Shown here piece after piece: positions 1 to 5,693 of a stretch of DNA of 6,741 nt; positions within the stretch are counted from its first letter, which is position 1, and each line of letters begins with the position of its first letter. This DNA is from a bacterium. Its GTDB lineage: Bacteria; Verrucomicrobiota; Verrucomicrobiia; Opitutales; UBA953. The position numbers and the translations under genes are program-made. The notes beneath the pieces were generated by a model, which was not told where the DNA came from, made no database searches, and was given only the letters and a program-made list of their open reading frames with translations. Location: the NCBI GenBank assembly GCA_009926645.1, contig RFOO01000054.1, forward strand, positions 1-6,741, read 5' to 3'.

Positions 1-1686
1 AATGCGGCAGGCATTAAAACGGTTTTCCGCTTGGTCGATACTTGCGCTGCAGAGTTTGAATCGTTCACACCTTATTTCTACTCTTCTTACGGAGATGAAT
101 CAGAAGTCCGTCCTTCCGATAAAAAGAAGGTAATGATTCTCGGTGGTGGCCCTAACCGTATCGGTCAGGGGATTGAGTTCGATTATTGCTGTGTTCACGC
201 CTCTTATGCTTTGCGTGCGGCGGGTTATGAAACGGTCATGGTGAATTCAAATCCCGAAACGGTTTCGACTGACTATGATACTTCAGATCGGCTTTATTTT
301 GAGCCTCTGACGCTCGAAGATATTTTAGAAATTTATCGAACCGAAAAATGTATCGGAGCGATTGTTCAATTCGGTGGCCAAACTCCGCTTAATTTAGCGG
401 CCGATTTAGAGGCTAATGGGGTGCATGTGGTTGGCACATCTCCCAGTAGCATTGCCCTCGCTGAGGATCGCCAGCTCTTCAAAGAAATTCTGAACGAATT
501 AAAGATTCGTCAGCCTGTTAACCTTACTGCGTTGTCTCCTGAAGAAGCTTACCGTCACGCGGAAACCATCGGGTTTCCTATTTTGCTCCGTCCTTCCTTT
601 GTTCTTGGTGGTCGTGGCATGTTTATTGTCTACGGAATGGACGAATTGAAGTCGGTCGTGCGGGAGGCTTTTGACGTGGCACCAGGTAAACCTGTTTTAT
701 TGGATAAGTTCCTTGAGGACGCCATTGAGCTTGATGTGGATGCCATTTCCGACGGTGAAACAACCGTGATTGGTGGTATGCTCGAGCACGTTGAACACGC
801 TGGGGTGCACTCGGGTGACGCGGGTATGGTGCTTCCGCCGCACACCCTCTCGCCGGCTATTATTGATGAGGTTCGTCGCATCACCCATGCTTTGGCTAAG
901 CGACTCAAAGTTGTCGGCTTAATGAACATCCAATTCGCGATTAAGGACAACACCGTGTTTATGCTCGAAGTGAATCCGCGTGCGTCGCGCACCGTGCCTT
1001 TTGTTTCTAAGGCGATTGGCGTACCCTTAGCGAAATATGCCTCTCTGTGTATGTTGGGGGCTAAGTTGAAGGATTTAGGTTTCACGCAAGAAATTCGTCC
1101 GCCCTATTGGTCGATTAAGGAATCAGTGTTTCCTTTCAGTCGCTTCCCTGGTGCTCCTGTTGCGCTTTCTCCAGAGATGCGTTCTACCGGTGAGGTTATG
1201 GGCGTTGATGATGATTTAGGTATGGCCTACGCCAAGGCCCAGATGGCCGCACAACCAGCTTTGCCCACGAAGGGAAATGTTTTCCTCTCCGTTAAAGATC
1301 GAGATAAAGAGTTGGCGGTAGCTGTTGCGCGTGAACTCGCCGAACTTGGATTTGTTATTTACTCGACCAGTGGAACCGCCACAGCGATGGAGAATGCGGG
1401 AGTTAAAGTAAATAAACTGGGTAAGATTTCCGAAGGGGCTCGTCCTAATGTCCTCGATTTACTTAAAAACGGACAATTACAGATGATTGTGAATACGGCA
1501 GCGGGAATGCTTCCGCGTAAGGACGAAAATGTCATGCGAGCGGAGGCCGTTTTGCGTGGCGTTTACATGGCTTCGACCATGAATGCGGCTCGGGCTGCCG
1601 TTTTGGGCATTCGCTCACTGAAGTCGCGTTCTTTAACCGTAAATTCTTTGCAAGAACATGCAAAGGTGCTTCCCAAGCGAAGTTAA
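1..1686 (+). CDS. carB: Carbamoyl-phosphate synthase large subunit, C-terminal half (5' end outside window)
   Basis: The synthetic subunit of cytosolic carbamoyl-phosphate synthase makes carbamoyl phosphate for pyrimidines and arginine. The frame is open from base 1, so the gene enters from the left; the 561 residues seen match roughly residue 515 onward of the 1073-residue E. coli protein. VDTCAAEF (12-19) opens the second synthetase half. GGGPNRIGQG (48-57) marks the pre-ATP-grasp fold. The carbamate-phosphorylating ATP-grasp domain shows LGGRG (202-206), EHAGVHSGD (265-273) and metal ligands Q311, E323 and N325 in EVNPRA, with E. coli spacing. An MGS-like allosteric domain runs from about 427 to 555, with STSGTA (455-460) and K472. 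One oddity is NTAAG (498-502) where E. coli has NTTSG, so the residue matching T1017 is Ala. No frameshift is seen. The next gene starts 22 bases after the stop with no terminator between them, so read-through is likely. Identity is near certain. Confidence 0.98.
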   Translation, partial: NAAGIKTVFRLVDTCAAEFESFTPYFYSSYGDESEVRPSDKKKVMILGGGPNRIGQGIEFDYCCVHASYALRAAGYETVMVNSNPETVSTDYDTSDRLYFEPLTLEDILEIYRTEKCIGAIVQFGGQTPLNLAADLEANGVHVVGTSPSSIALAEDRQLFKEILNELKIRQPVNLTALSPEEAYRHAETIGFPILLRPSFVLGGRGMFIVYGMDELKSVVREAFDVAPGKPVLLDKFLEDAIELDVDAISDGETTVIGGMLEHVEHAGVHSGDAGMVLPPHTLSPAIIDEVRRITHALAKRLKVVGLMNIQFAIKDNTVFMLEVNPRASRTVPFVSKAIGVPLAKYASLCMLGAKLKDLGFTQEIRPPYWSIKESVFPFSRFPGAPVALSPEMRSTGEVMGVDDDLGMAYAKAQMAAQPALPTKGNVFLSVKDRDKELAVAVARELAELGFVIYSTSGTATAMENAGVKVNKLGKISEGARPNVLDLLKNGQLQMIVNTAAGMLPRKDENVMRAEAVLRGVYMASTMNAARAAVLGIRSLKSRSLTVNSLQEHAKVLPKRS

Positions 1687-1708
1687 AAAGGATAAAAGAC
1701 TATTTCTT

Positions 1709-2446
1709 ATGAAATTACCTATTCTAGGTGCACTGGCTCTGGTGGCTGCTTCCCTTTCTGCTTATGCTGAGGACGCAAAACCAGCCACTTCTCATTCTAA
1801 TCCCTCTTCCCCTACTGACGTGAAACCACTGACACCTGAACAAGAACAACAGGCCTTCTTCCTACAAGGCTTCATCTTCGCTAATCGTGCCGAATGGGCG
1901 ACGATTGTCTCCGAGCAAGAATTGAACGATAAAGAGTTAGACTCTCTCCTCGCTGGCATTCGTGCCTCGCTCAAAGGCGAACGTCCTTCTTTTAATCCCG
2001 AGGAAATTATTCCTGGAGCACAGAAGTTAATCTCGGAACGTATCGAGGCAAAGGCCAAGCGTACCGCTGCGAAAAATGAAGAGTTTTTTGCAAAGATTGA
2101 CGCCGATAAATCGTTTACAAAAACGTCTACAGGTTTGCGTTATAAGATTCTGGCACCAGGCGAAGGCGCAAAGCCTACAGATAAGAGCACGGTTAAATGT
2201 CTCTACACTGGTAAACTTACCGATGGGAAAGTGTTTGATTCCACGGCCTCGCGTAACAATGAGCCCACCGAGTTCCCTCTGAATGGGGTAATCCCAGCCT
2301 GGACGGAAGCTCTGCAGTTGATTGCGAAAGGTGGGAAAATCCAAATTTTTGCTCCTGCGAATCTTGCCTACGGAGAGCAAGGCCAAGGCCCCATTCCTGG
2401 GAATTCGGTTTTGGAGTTCGAGGTTGAGTTGGTAGACTTTAAATAA
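1709..2446 (+). CDS. Exported FKBP-type peptidyl-prolyl cis-trans isomerase (FkpA/Mip-like)
   Basis: Predicted periplasmic or envelope prolyl isomerase and chaperone of 245 residues. A signal peptide covers 1-20 (MKLP, hydrophobic core, AYA before E21), followed by a Pro/Ser/Thr-rich linker to about 40. Residues 43-130 are helical and charged, with the LQGF..AN and LLAGI pattern of the FKBP N-terminal dimerisation region of Mip/FkpA. The C-terminal FKBP domain (about 138-245) keeps the pocket residues known from FKBP12: Y166, F176-D177, V194-I195, W198, Y221 and F237. It should therefore be active. I chose the ATG at 1709 because it begins a clean signal peptide; an in-frame ATG at 1658 would overlap carB and add 17 charged residues. 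The nearest Shine-Dalgarno, AAGGA (1688-1692), lies 16 bases upstream, which is long. It probably shares the carB transcript and ends at the terminator at 2470-2496. Family is sure; clients are unknown. Confidence 0.94.
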   Translation: MKLPILGALALVAASLSAYAEDAKPATSHSNPSSPTDVKPLTPEQEQQAFFLQGFIFANRAEWATIVSEQELNDKELDSLLAGIRASLKGERPSFNPEEIIPGAQKLISERIEAKAKRTAAKNEEFFAKIDADKSFTKTSTGLRYKILAPGEGAKPTDKSTVKCLYTGKLTDGKVFDSTASRNNEPTEFPLNGVIPAWTEALQLIAKGGKIQIFAPANLAYGEQGQGPIPGNSVLEFEVELVDFK

Positions 2447-2469
2447 TCAACCAGTCGATTTCTTTGCTT

Positions 2470-2496
2470 AAGCACACCCGCTGGGTGTGCTTTTTT
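2470..2496 (+). terminator. Rho-independent terminator after the FKBP gene
   Basis: A perfect 10-bp stem pairs AAGCACACCC (2470-2479) with GGGTGTGCTT (2483-2492) across a 3-base loop, GCT. A run of six T covers 2491-2496. It begins 23 bases after the FKBP stop and should end a carB-FKBP transcript, leaving the next gene needing its own promoter. Confidence 0.93.
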
Positions 2497-2552
2497 GTAT
2501 CCAACTCTTTGCCTTGTCGAAGGCTCGACGACGCTTTAAAGGTTCTTCACAC

Positions 2553-3428
2553 ATGAAAAACCTCATTTTTCTGAGCGCTTTAACTCTTGTGGGATGTGCT
2601 TCCACGATTGAATCGCCAAAGCCGATAGCCGTGTGGGAGGGGACTCCTCCTGGTGAAGTGCTCACCCCTAAGCCTGGTGCCGATCCGCGTGGTTCTTATA
2701 CTACCTGGGAGGGCAATCAGTATTTGACCGATATTTTTACCCCCGAGTTTATTCCTTGGCCTGCAGCCAAACCCAACTCCCCAATCGTGATTGTTTGCCC
2801 AGGGGGTGGGTATAAATTTCTTTCCGAGAAATTAGAGGGAAAAGTCATTGCCCAGAAACTTAATCAAATGGGCTGTGCCGCTGTGGTTTTACACTATCGT
2901 GTGCCCCGACGTGACAATGATAAGCCATGGATTCAGCCTTTGCTCGATGCACGTCGTACATTGGAAATCGTCCGTGCTCGTGCCGCCGAGTGGAATGGCA
3001 ACCCTAAGAATGTGGGAATTTTGGGTTTTTCTGCGGGAGGTAATTTGGCAGCAAGGGTCGCCTATGCACCTGCAGACCCCGAACCTCCCCGTCCCGATTT
3101 TGCGGTGATGGTTTACTCAGCCTATTTATTTGATGAGGCAAAAAAACCTGATCAAGTTTTGATGACTGGTCCTGACGGAGTGGTGCCTGCCCCTAAGCCC
3201 AAGGTTCCGGTTCCAGCATTTTTTGCGCATAGTAATGATGATAAATTGCCTGCCGAAGCTTCCGCTGCGATGGCTTCAAAACTCAAGTCGATGGGGGGCA
3301 GTTCTGAGGTTCATATTTGGGCTGATGGCGGTCACGGCTGGGCGGGAACCGATCGCTGTGATGCTGCTCGTGAATGGATGGGAATTCTCGAAGTATGGAT
3401 GAAAAATCGCGGTATTTTGCCACGATAA
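2553..3428 (+). CDS. Lipoprotein alpha/beta hydrolase, acetyl-xylan-esterase-like
   Basis: Predicted membrane-anchored esterase-like enzyme of 291 residues; the substrate is not readable from sequence. The N-terminus has a short hydrophobic stretch ending in lipobox LVGC, so C15 would be lipidated and the protein held in the outer or inner membrane. A proline-rich linker (21-47) precedes the hydrolase domain. CPGGGY (82-87) forms the oxyanion-hole region, GFSAGG (158-163) is the nucleophile elbow with S160, D230 in HSNDDKLP is the likely acid, and H261 in GGHGW is the base. VLHYRVP (112-118) is typical of the COG0657 branch often annotated as xylanase or acetyl-xylan esterase in polysaccharide-degrading bacteria. 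The ATG at 2553 is chosen because AAAGG (2538-2542) sits 10 bases upstream and because it gives the lipobox; upstream codons in this frame overlap the terminator. It lies alone between two terminators. Fold is certain; deacetylation of a polysaccharide is inference. Confidence 0.9.
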   Translation: MKNLIFLSALTLVGCASTIESPKPIAVWEGTPPGEVLTPKPGADPRGSYTTWEGNQYLTDIFTPEFIPWPAAKPNSPIVIVCPGGGYKFLSEKLEGKVIAQKLNQMGCAAVVLHYRVPRRDNDKPWIQPLLDARRTLEIVRARAAEWNGNPKNVGILGFSAGGNLAARVAYAPADPEPPRPDFAVMVYSAYLFDEAKKPDQVLMTGPDGVVPAPKPKVPVPAFFAHSNDDKLPAEASAAMASKLKSMGGSSEVHIWADGGHGWAGTDRCDAAREWMGILEVWMKNRGILPR

Positions 3429-3441
3429 ATCAGCGCCAATA

Positions 3442-3471
3442 AAAAAGGCCGCCATTCAAGGCGGCCTTTTT
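3442..3471. terminator. Bidirectional intrinsic terminator between convergent genes
   Basis: GGCCGCC (3447-3453) pairs with GGCGGCC (3460-3466) around a 6-base loop, ATTCAA. An A tract at 3441-3446 and a T tract at 3467-3471 flank the stem, so a U run follows the hairpin on either strand. It lies 13 bases past the hydrolase stop and 19 bases past the beta-barrel gene stop on the other strand, and should serve both. Confidence 0.94.
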
Positions 3472-3490
3472 ATTTAATGAAGTATTAGAT

Positions 3491-4060
3491 TTAGAACTTA
3501 AAGCGAAGGCCAGCGATACTTTCCCAGCTTTCGATATTATTCTTAATTGTGCCGTCCGAATTTTTTACATCGATGAGATGATTATTTCGAGCGGTCAAGG
3601 TGAAGTCCATGCTCTTGCTGATATTAAAACGTACACCAGCGAATCCAGACAAACTCATCGCTGAATTAGAGGTCGTTGTGGTCAGGCCATTTTTATTGGA
3701 GAGCCAAGCATAGCCAATGCCTGCACCAATAAAGGGGCTGATGCCACCACGTGGATTAACATCGTAAGATAAATCGAGAGACGTGGTGAAAACGCCAATC
3801 TTAGTAGCAGGTTGGCTTAAACCAGACCCTTCGTTGGTGGCTAATGAGCGATTATTTAAATTAACCCCAATGTTTACTTTTTGATCCTTGGAAATACTTG
3901 TGGCCCAGGTGATACCCACGAGGCTTGTATTGTTATAACCTACTCCAGTATCTGCGTTGCTACCGCCAGGATTACTTTGTCCGAGTTGAAATTCGAGGGT
4001 GTAGGCCTGAGCAGCTGCAGCCACCAACGGGAGAACTGCGAGAGTACGTAGGTGTTTCAT
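3491..4060 (-). CDS. Small outer-membrane beta-barrel protein
   Basis: Predicted outer-membrane protein of 189 residues with no assigned function. A signal peptide covers 1-19 (MKHLRT, hydrophobic core, AQA before Y20). The mature part of about 170 residues alternates polar and hydrophobic residues in short stretches, with Gly/Asn/Ser-rich turns, for example 46-55, 62-70, 88-100, 108-120, 136-147 and 150-159. It ends in GLRFKF, with a terminal Phe and alternating aromatics as needed for BAM-dependent assembly. SPFIGAGIGYAW (108-119) is the familiar pattern of OmpA/OmpX-type eight-strand barrels and the OMP_b-brl family. The ATG at 4060 is chosen over an in-frame TTG at 4072 because it starts the signal peptide directly; GGGG six bases upstream is only a fair ribosome-binding site. 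It lies 69 bases behind the cyclophilin gene on the same strand with no terminator between, so both may share a transcript. Confidence 0.87.
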   Translation of the reverse strand: MKHLRTLAVLPLVAAAAQAYTLEFQLGQSNPGGSNADTGVGYNNTSLVGITWATSISKDQKVNIGVNLNNRSLATNEGSGLSQPATKIGVFTTSLDLSYDVNPRGGISPFIGAGIGYAWLSNKNGLTTTTSNSAMSLSGFAGVRFNISKSMDFTLTARNNHLIDVKNSDGTIKNNIESWESIAGLRFKF

Positions 4061-4129
4061 AGGAAGCCCCAAGATTGCTTTCGGTTTTAAGACTGTAAAG
4101 AAAGAAGGGGAGGGTTGACTTGGGTTTTC

Positions 4130-4714
4130 TTACTTGGACCCCACGATTTCCACGCTGATTACCTCGATTCTCTCAGTAGGTGACGACCTTTCGGGGCCAA
4201 CACAGGGTACGGATGCAATCTTATCTAGTACCTTCTCCCCGTCTACGAGTTTACCGAAGGCCGTATACTGGTTGTTGAGAAAAGAGGCATCGCCATGGCA
4301 AATGAAGAACTGACTGCCCGCACTGTCTACATTCTGAGAGCGTGCCATTGAAATCACGCCCTTAGTGTGTGAGCGGTTGTTGAACTCGGCTTTGATTTGG
4401 TAGCCAGGGCCGCCTGTACCAGGCATTCCTTTGGCGCCTTTCTTGGAGTTGGGGCAACCGCCCTGAATCATGAAGCCTTTGATGATGCGATGGAAGGCAG
4501 TTCCGTTGTAAAAGTTTTCCCGGGCTAGCTTCAAGAAATTGTCGACGGTGCGCGGCGCAACCTCAGGCCAAAATTCAATGGTCATATCACCGGCGGTGGT
4601 GTGAATGATGGCACGTGGAGCATTGTTAGAGGTGGGTTCAGTCATGGTGTTTGCAGAAAGGGATGCTGTGTTAAGTGACAAGACACCCAAAGCCAGTAGG
4701 CAAAGTATCTTCAT
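4130..4714 (-). CDS. Exported cyclophilin-type peptidyl-prolyl cis-trans isomerase
   Basis: Predicted periplasmic prolyl isomerase of 194 residues, close to the 190 of E. coli PpiA. A signal peptide covers about 1-21 (MKIL, Leu-rich core, SLSA before N22). The single cyclophilin domain runs from about 34 to 192. FHRIIKGFMIQGG (74-86) contains catalytic R76 and pocket residues F81, M82 and Q84. GSQFFI (133-138) and FLNNQYTAFG (145-154) follow; F145 stands where human CypA has Trp121, as is usual in bacterial members of low cyclosporin affinity. The ATG at 4714 is chosen because it gives the signal peptide, though the ribosome-binding site is poor. An in-frame ATG at residue 24 would give a complete cytosolic enzyme but has no ribosome-binding site either. 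It is divergent from thiS, sharing 92 bases of upstream DNA, and lies ahead of the beta-barrel gene. Enzyme family is certain; location is likely. Confidence 0.95.
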   Translation of the reverse strand: MKILCLLALGVLSLNTASLSANTMTEPTSNNAPRAIIHTTAGDMTIEFWPEVAPRTVDNFLKLARENFYNGTAFHRIIKGFMIQGGCPNSKKGAKGMPGTGGPGYQIKAEFNNRSHTKGVISMARSQNVDSAGSQFFICHGDASFLNNQYTAFGKLVDGEKVLDKIASVPCVGPERSSPTERIEVISVEIVGSK

Positions 4715-4763
4715 GCTTTTTCACACCATAATTAGATTGGCCTCGCAATCTTAAACCTCTCGC

Positions 4764-4788
4764 TTGCCTCGAGTCGACTTCGAGGTAA
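4764..4788. promoter_or_regulatory. Hairpin in the thiS leader / divergent intergenic region
   Basis: TTGCCTCGA (4764-4772) pairs with TCGAGGTAA (4780-4788), giving nine base pairs including one G-U, around a 7-base loop (GTCGACT). The structure ends 18 bases before the thiS ATG. No T run follows on either strand, so it is not an ordinary terminator. The only GAGG of the leader (4782-4785) is buried in its 3' arm and lies 21 bases before the start, too far for normal use. It could be an RNA structure in the thiS leader or a dyad bound by a protein; the sequence does not decide. The rest of 4715-4806 shows no convincing promoter boxes and no TPP riboswitch core. Confidence 0.45.
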
Positions 4789-4806
4789 CTTGAATTTCTC
4801 GTTGTT

Positions 4807-5007
4807 ATGCAAATTTTTATAAACGATCAAACCCAAGAAGTTTCTGCCCGCACGTTGGCGGAATTACTCGAGGGTCTGGGCGTAGCTCATGAGGCTGCCA
4901 TCGCCGCTGCGGTGAATGGGCAAGTTGTTCCACGTAGTCAATGGGCGCAACATTCCCTGCAGGAAGGAGCGCAAGTTTTAGTAATCCGCGCAGCCCAAGG
5001 GGGCTGA
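4807..5007 (+). CDS. thiS: Sulfur carrier protein ThiS
   Basis: Small ubiquitin-fold sulfur carrier of 66 residues, the usual length. Its C-terminal Gly is adenylated and converted to a thiocarboxylate that hands sulfur to ThiG for thiazole formation in the cytosol. The beta-grasp pattern is visible: MQIFINDQTQEV as the first hairpin, TLAELLEGLGV (16-26) as the helix, AAAVNGQVVPRSQW (33-46) in the middle and GAQVLVIRAAQGG at the end, with the essential GlyGly as residues 65-66. The ATG at 4807 is the only sensible start; no Shine-Dalgarno lies at normal distance, so initiation may be leaderless-like or depend on leader structure. It is the first gene of the thi cluster, divergent from the cyclophilin gene. 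ThiF, which activates ThiS, is not in the window. Identity is secure from length, tail and neighbours. Confidence 0.95.
   Translation: MQIFINDQTQEVSARTLAELLEGLGVAHEAAIAAAVNGQVVPRSQWAQHSLQEGAQVLVIRAAQGG
4997..5003 (+). promoter_or_regulatory. Ribosome-binding site inside the thiS GlyGly codons
   Basis: AAGGGGG encodes part of the ThiS C-terminal Gln-Gly-Gly and also forms a purine-rich Shine-Dalgarno 8 bases before the ATG at 5012. It fixes the start of the following gene and suggests its translation depends on ribosomes finishing thiS, whose stop is only 4 bases from the next start. Confidence 0.7.
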
Positions 5008-5011
5008 TTTT

Positions 5012-5692
5012 ATGCTGAAATTTATTAAGGAATTATTTGTTTCCGAGCCCGAGATTCCTGCTTCAGAAAGGCTGGTATTATTTACACCGAGCCGAACAAG
5101 CTGGAGTGTGAAGCAGGCCAATCAATTATTTGATGCTGGCTTAGCCCGGCTACACGTTCAGCCAGTGCGCGACTGGGATCGAAGCCAGTACGAAAAATTT
5201 CTCAAAAAAATCCCCTCTGTTTTCTGGCCGCGGATTGTTTTAGAAGAGCATCCAGATTTAGTTTTATCTTATGGATTAGGCGGATTTCAACTTTATCAAG
5301 GCGATCGAGTTCCCTCCCGTTGGCCTAAAACGATGCCACTCAGCTGTAAATGTCACTCGTATGAGGAGATGCAATCGGCGCCTAAATCTTGCCGTTATCT
5401 TTTTTTGAGTCCCCTCTATCCCTCGATTTCGAAAAAAGATTATGTTCCGCAACGCACTCCGCGCGAATTTCAGGTAATCGTTGAACGCTGGCGAGCCCAA
5501 GGTGGATGTCCGGTCTATGCTCTGGGTGGAGTAACGCCCAAGAACGCAGCCCAAGCTCGGGAACTTGGTTTTGATGGCGTTGCCTTCATTGGTTCGGTTT
5601 GGGAGCAACCAAATCCCGTACGTTCTTTTTTGGAAATTGAACATGCCTGGGCTGGTCGTTCACCACGTAAATTAAAGCGCAAGTATTCTTAA
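5012..5692 (+). CDS. ThiE/TenI-fold paralogue with degenerate active site
   Basis: A 226-residue member of the thiamine-phosphate-synthase superfamily; its reaction is unknown. Fold markers are a core of about 20-200, GLARLHV (43-49), SCKCHSYEEM (111-120), SPLYPSISKK (133-142), ALGGVTPKNA (170-179) and DGVAFIGSVW (188-197). Compared with the canonical ThiE next door, Q33-R35-K37 become H48-Q50-V52, N65-D66 become L77-E78, and the second Mg-binding Asp may survive as D98. The phosphate loop keeps S138, S140 and K141, and G172-G173 are kept. Bacillus TenI, as I recall it, uses a catalytic His where this protein has P134. It resembles second ThiE-like proteins I remember from Bacteroidetes thi operons. 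There is a 20-residue N-terminal extension and a basic tail (six Arg/Lys in 216-224). The start is set by AAGGGGG within thiS. It may be a thiazole tautomerase-like, binding or regulatory protein; that is inference. A database would probably call it thiamine phosphate synthase. Confidence 0.85.
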   Translation: MLKFIKELFVSEPEIPASERLVLFTPSRTSWSVKQANQLFDAGLARLHVQPVRDWDRSQYEKFLKKIPSVFWPRIVLEEHPDLVLSYGLGGFQLYQGDRVPSRWPKTMPLSCKCHSYEEMQSAPKSCRYLFLSPLYPSISKKDYVPQRTPREFQVIVERWRAQGGCPVYALGGVTPKNAAQARELGFDGVAFIGSVWEQPNPVRSFLEIEHAWAGRSPRKLKRKYS

Positions 5693-5693
5693 C

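Noticed and set aside
31..33. TTG at 31 as a start codon for the carB segment
   Set aside because: The frame is open to base 1 and the residues before it (NAAGIKTVFR) continue the CarB match, so this is simply the interior of a gene cut by the window edge.
630..1085. Minus-strand open frame of 151 codons inside carB
   Set aside because: It is antisense to a well-conserved catalytic region, its translation is low-complexity and resembles no family; it is a shadow of carB.
2027..2386. Minus-strand open frame inside the FKBP gene
   Set aside because: It overlaps the FKBP catalytic domain, its translation shows no family features, and it has no ribosome-binding site.
2509..2540. Sigma70-type promoter for the hydrolase (TTGCCT or TTGTCG with TTTAAA)
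   Set aside because: Spacings are 20 or 15 bases and the resulting start would fall on the ribosome-binding site; not credible as read by eye.
4097..4114. 18-base homopurine tract between the beta-barrel and cyclophilin genes
   Set aside because: It could form unusual DNA structure or mark a C/U-rich leader on the minus-strand transcript, but one short tract without other signals is not enough.
4715..4806. TPP riboswitch ahead of thiS
   Set aside because: No CUGAGA or GAUAAUGCCGGCG-like core is present and the gap is too short to hold a full aptamer plus expression platform beside the divergent promoter.
5276..5644. Minus-strand open frame inside the ThiE-like gene
   Set aside because: It is opposite a coding region with clear fold motifs, and its translation shows no domain pattern.
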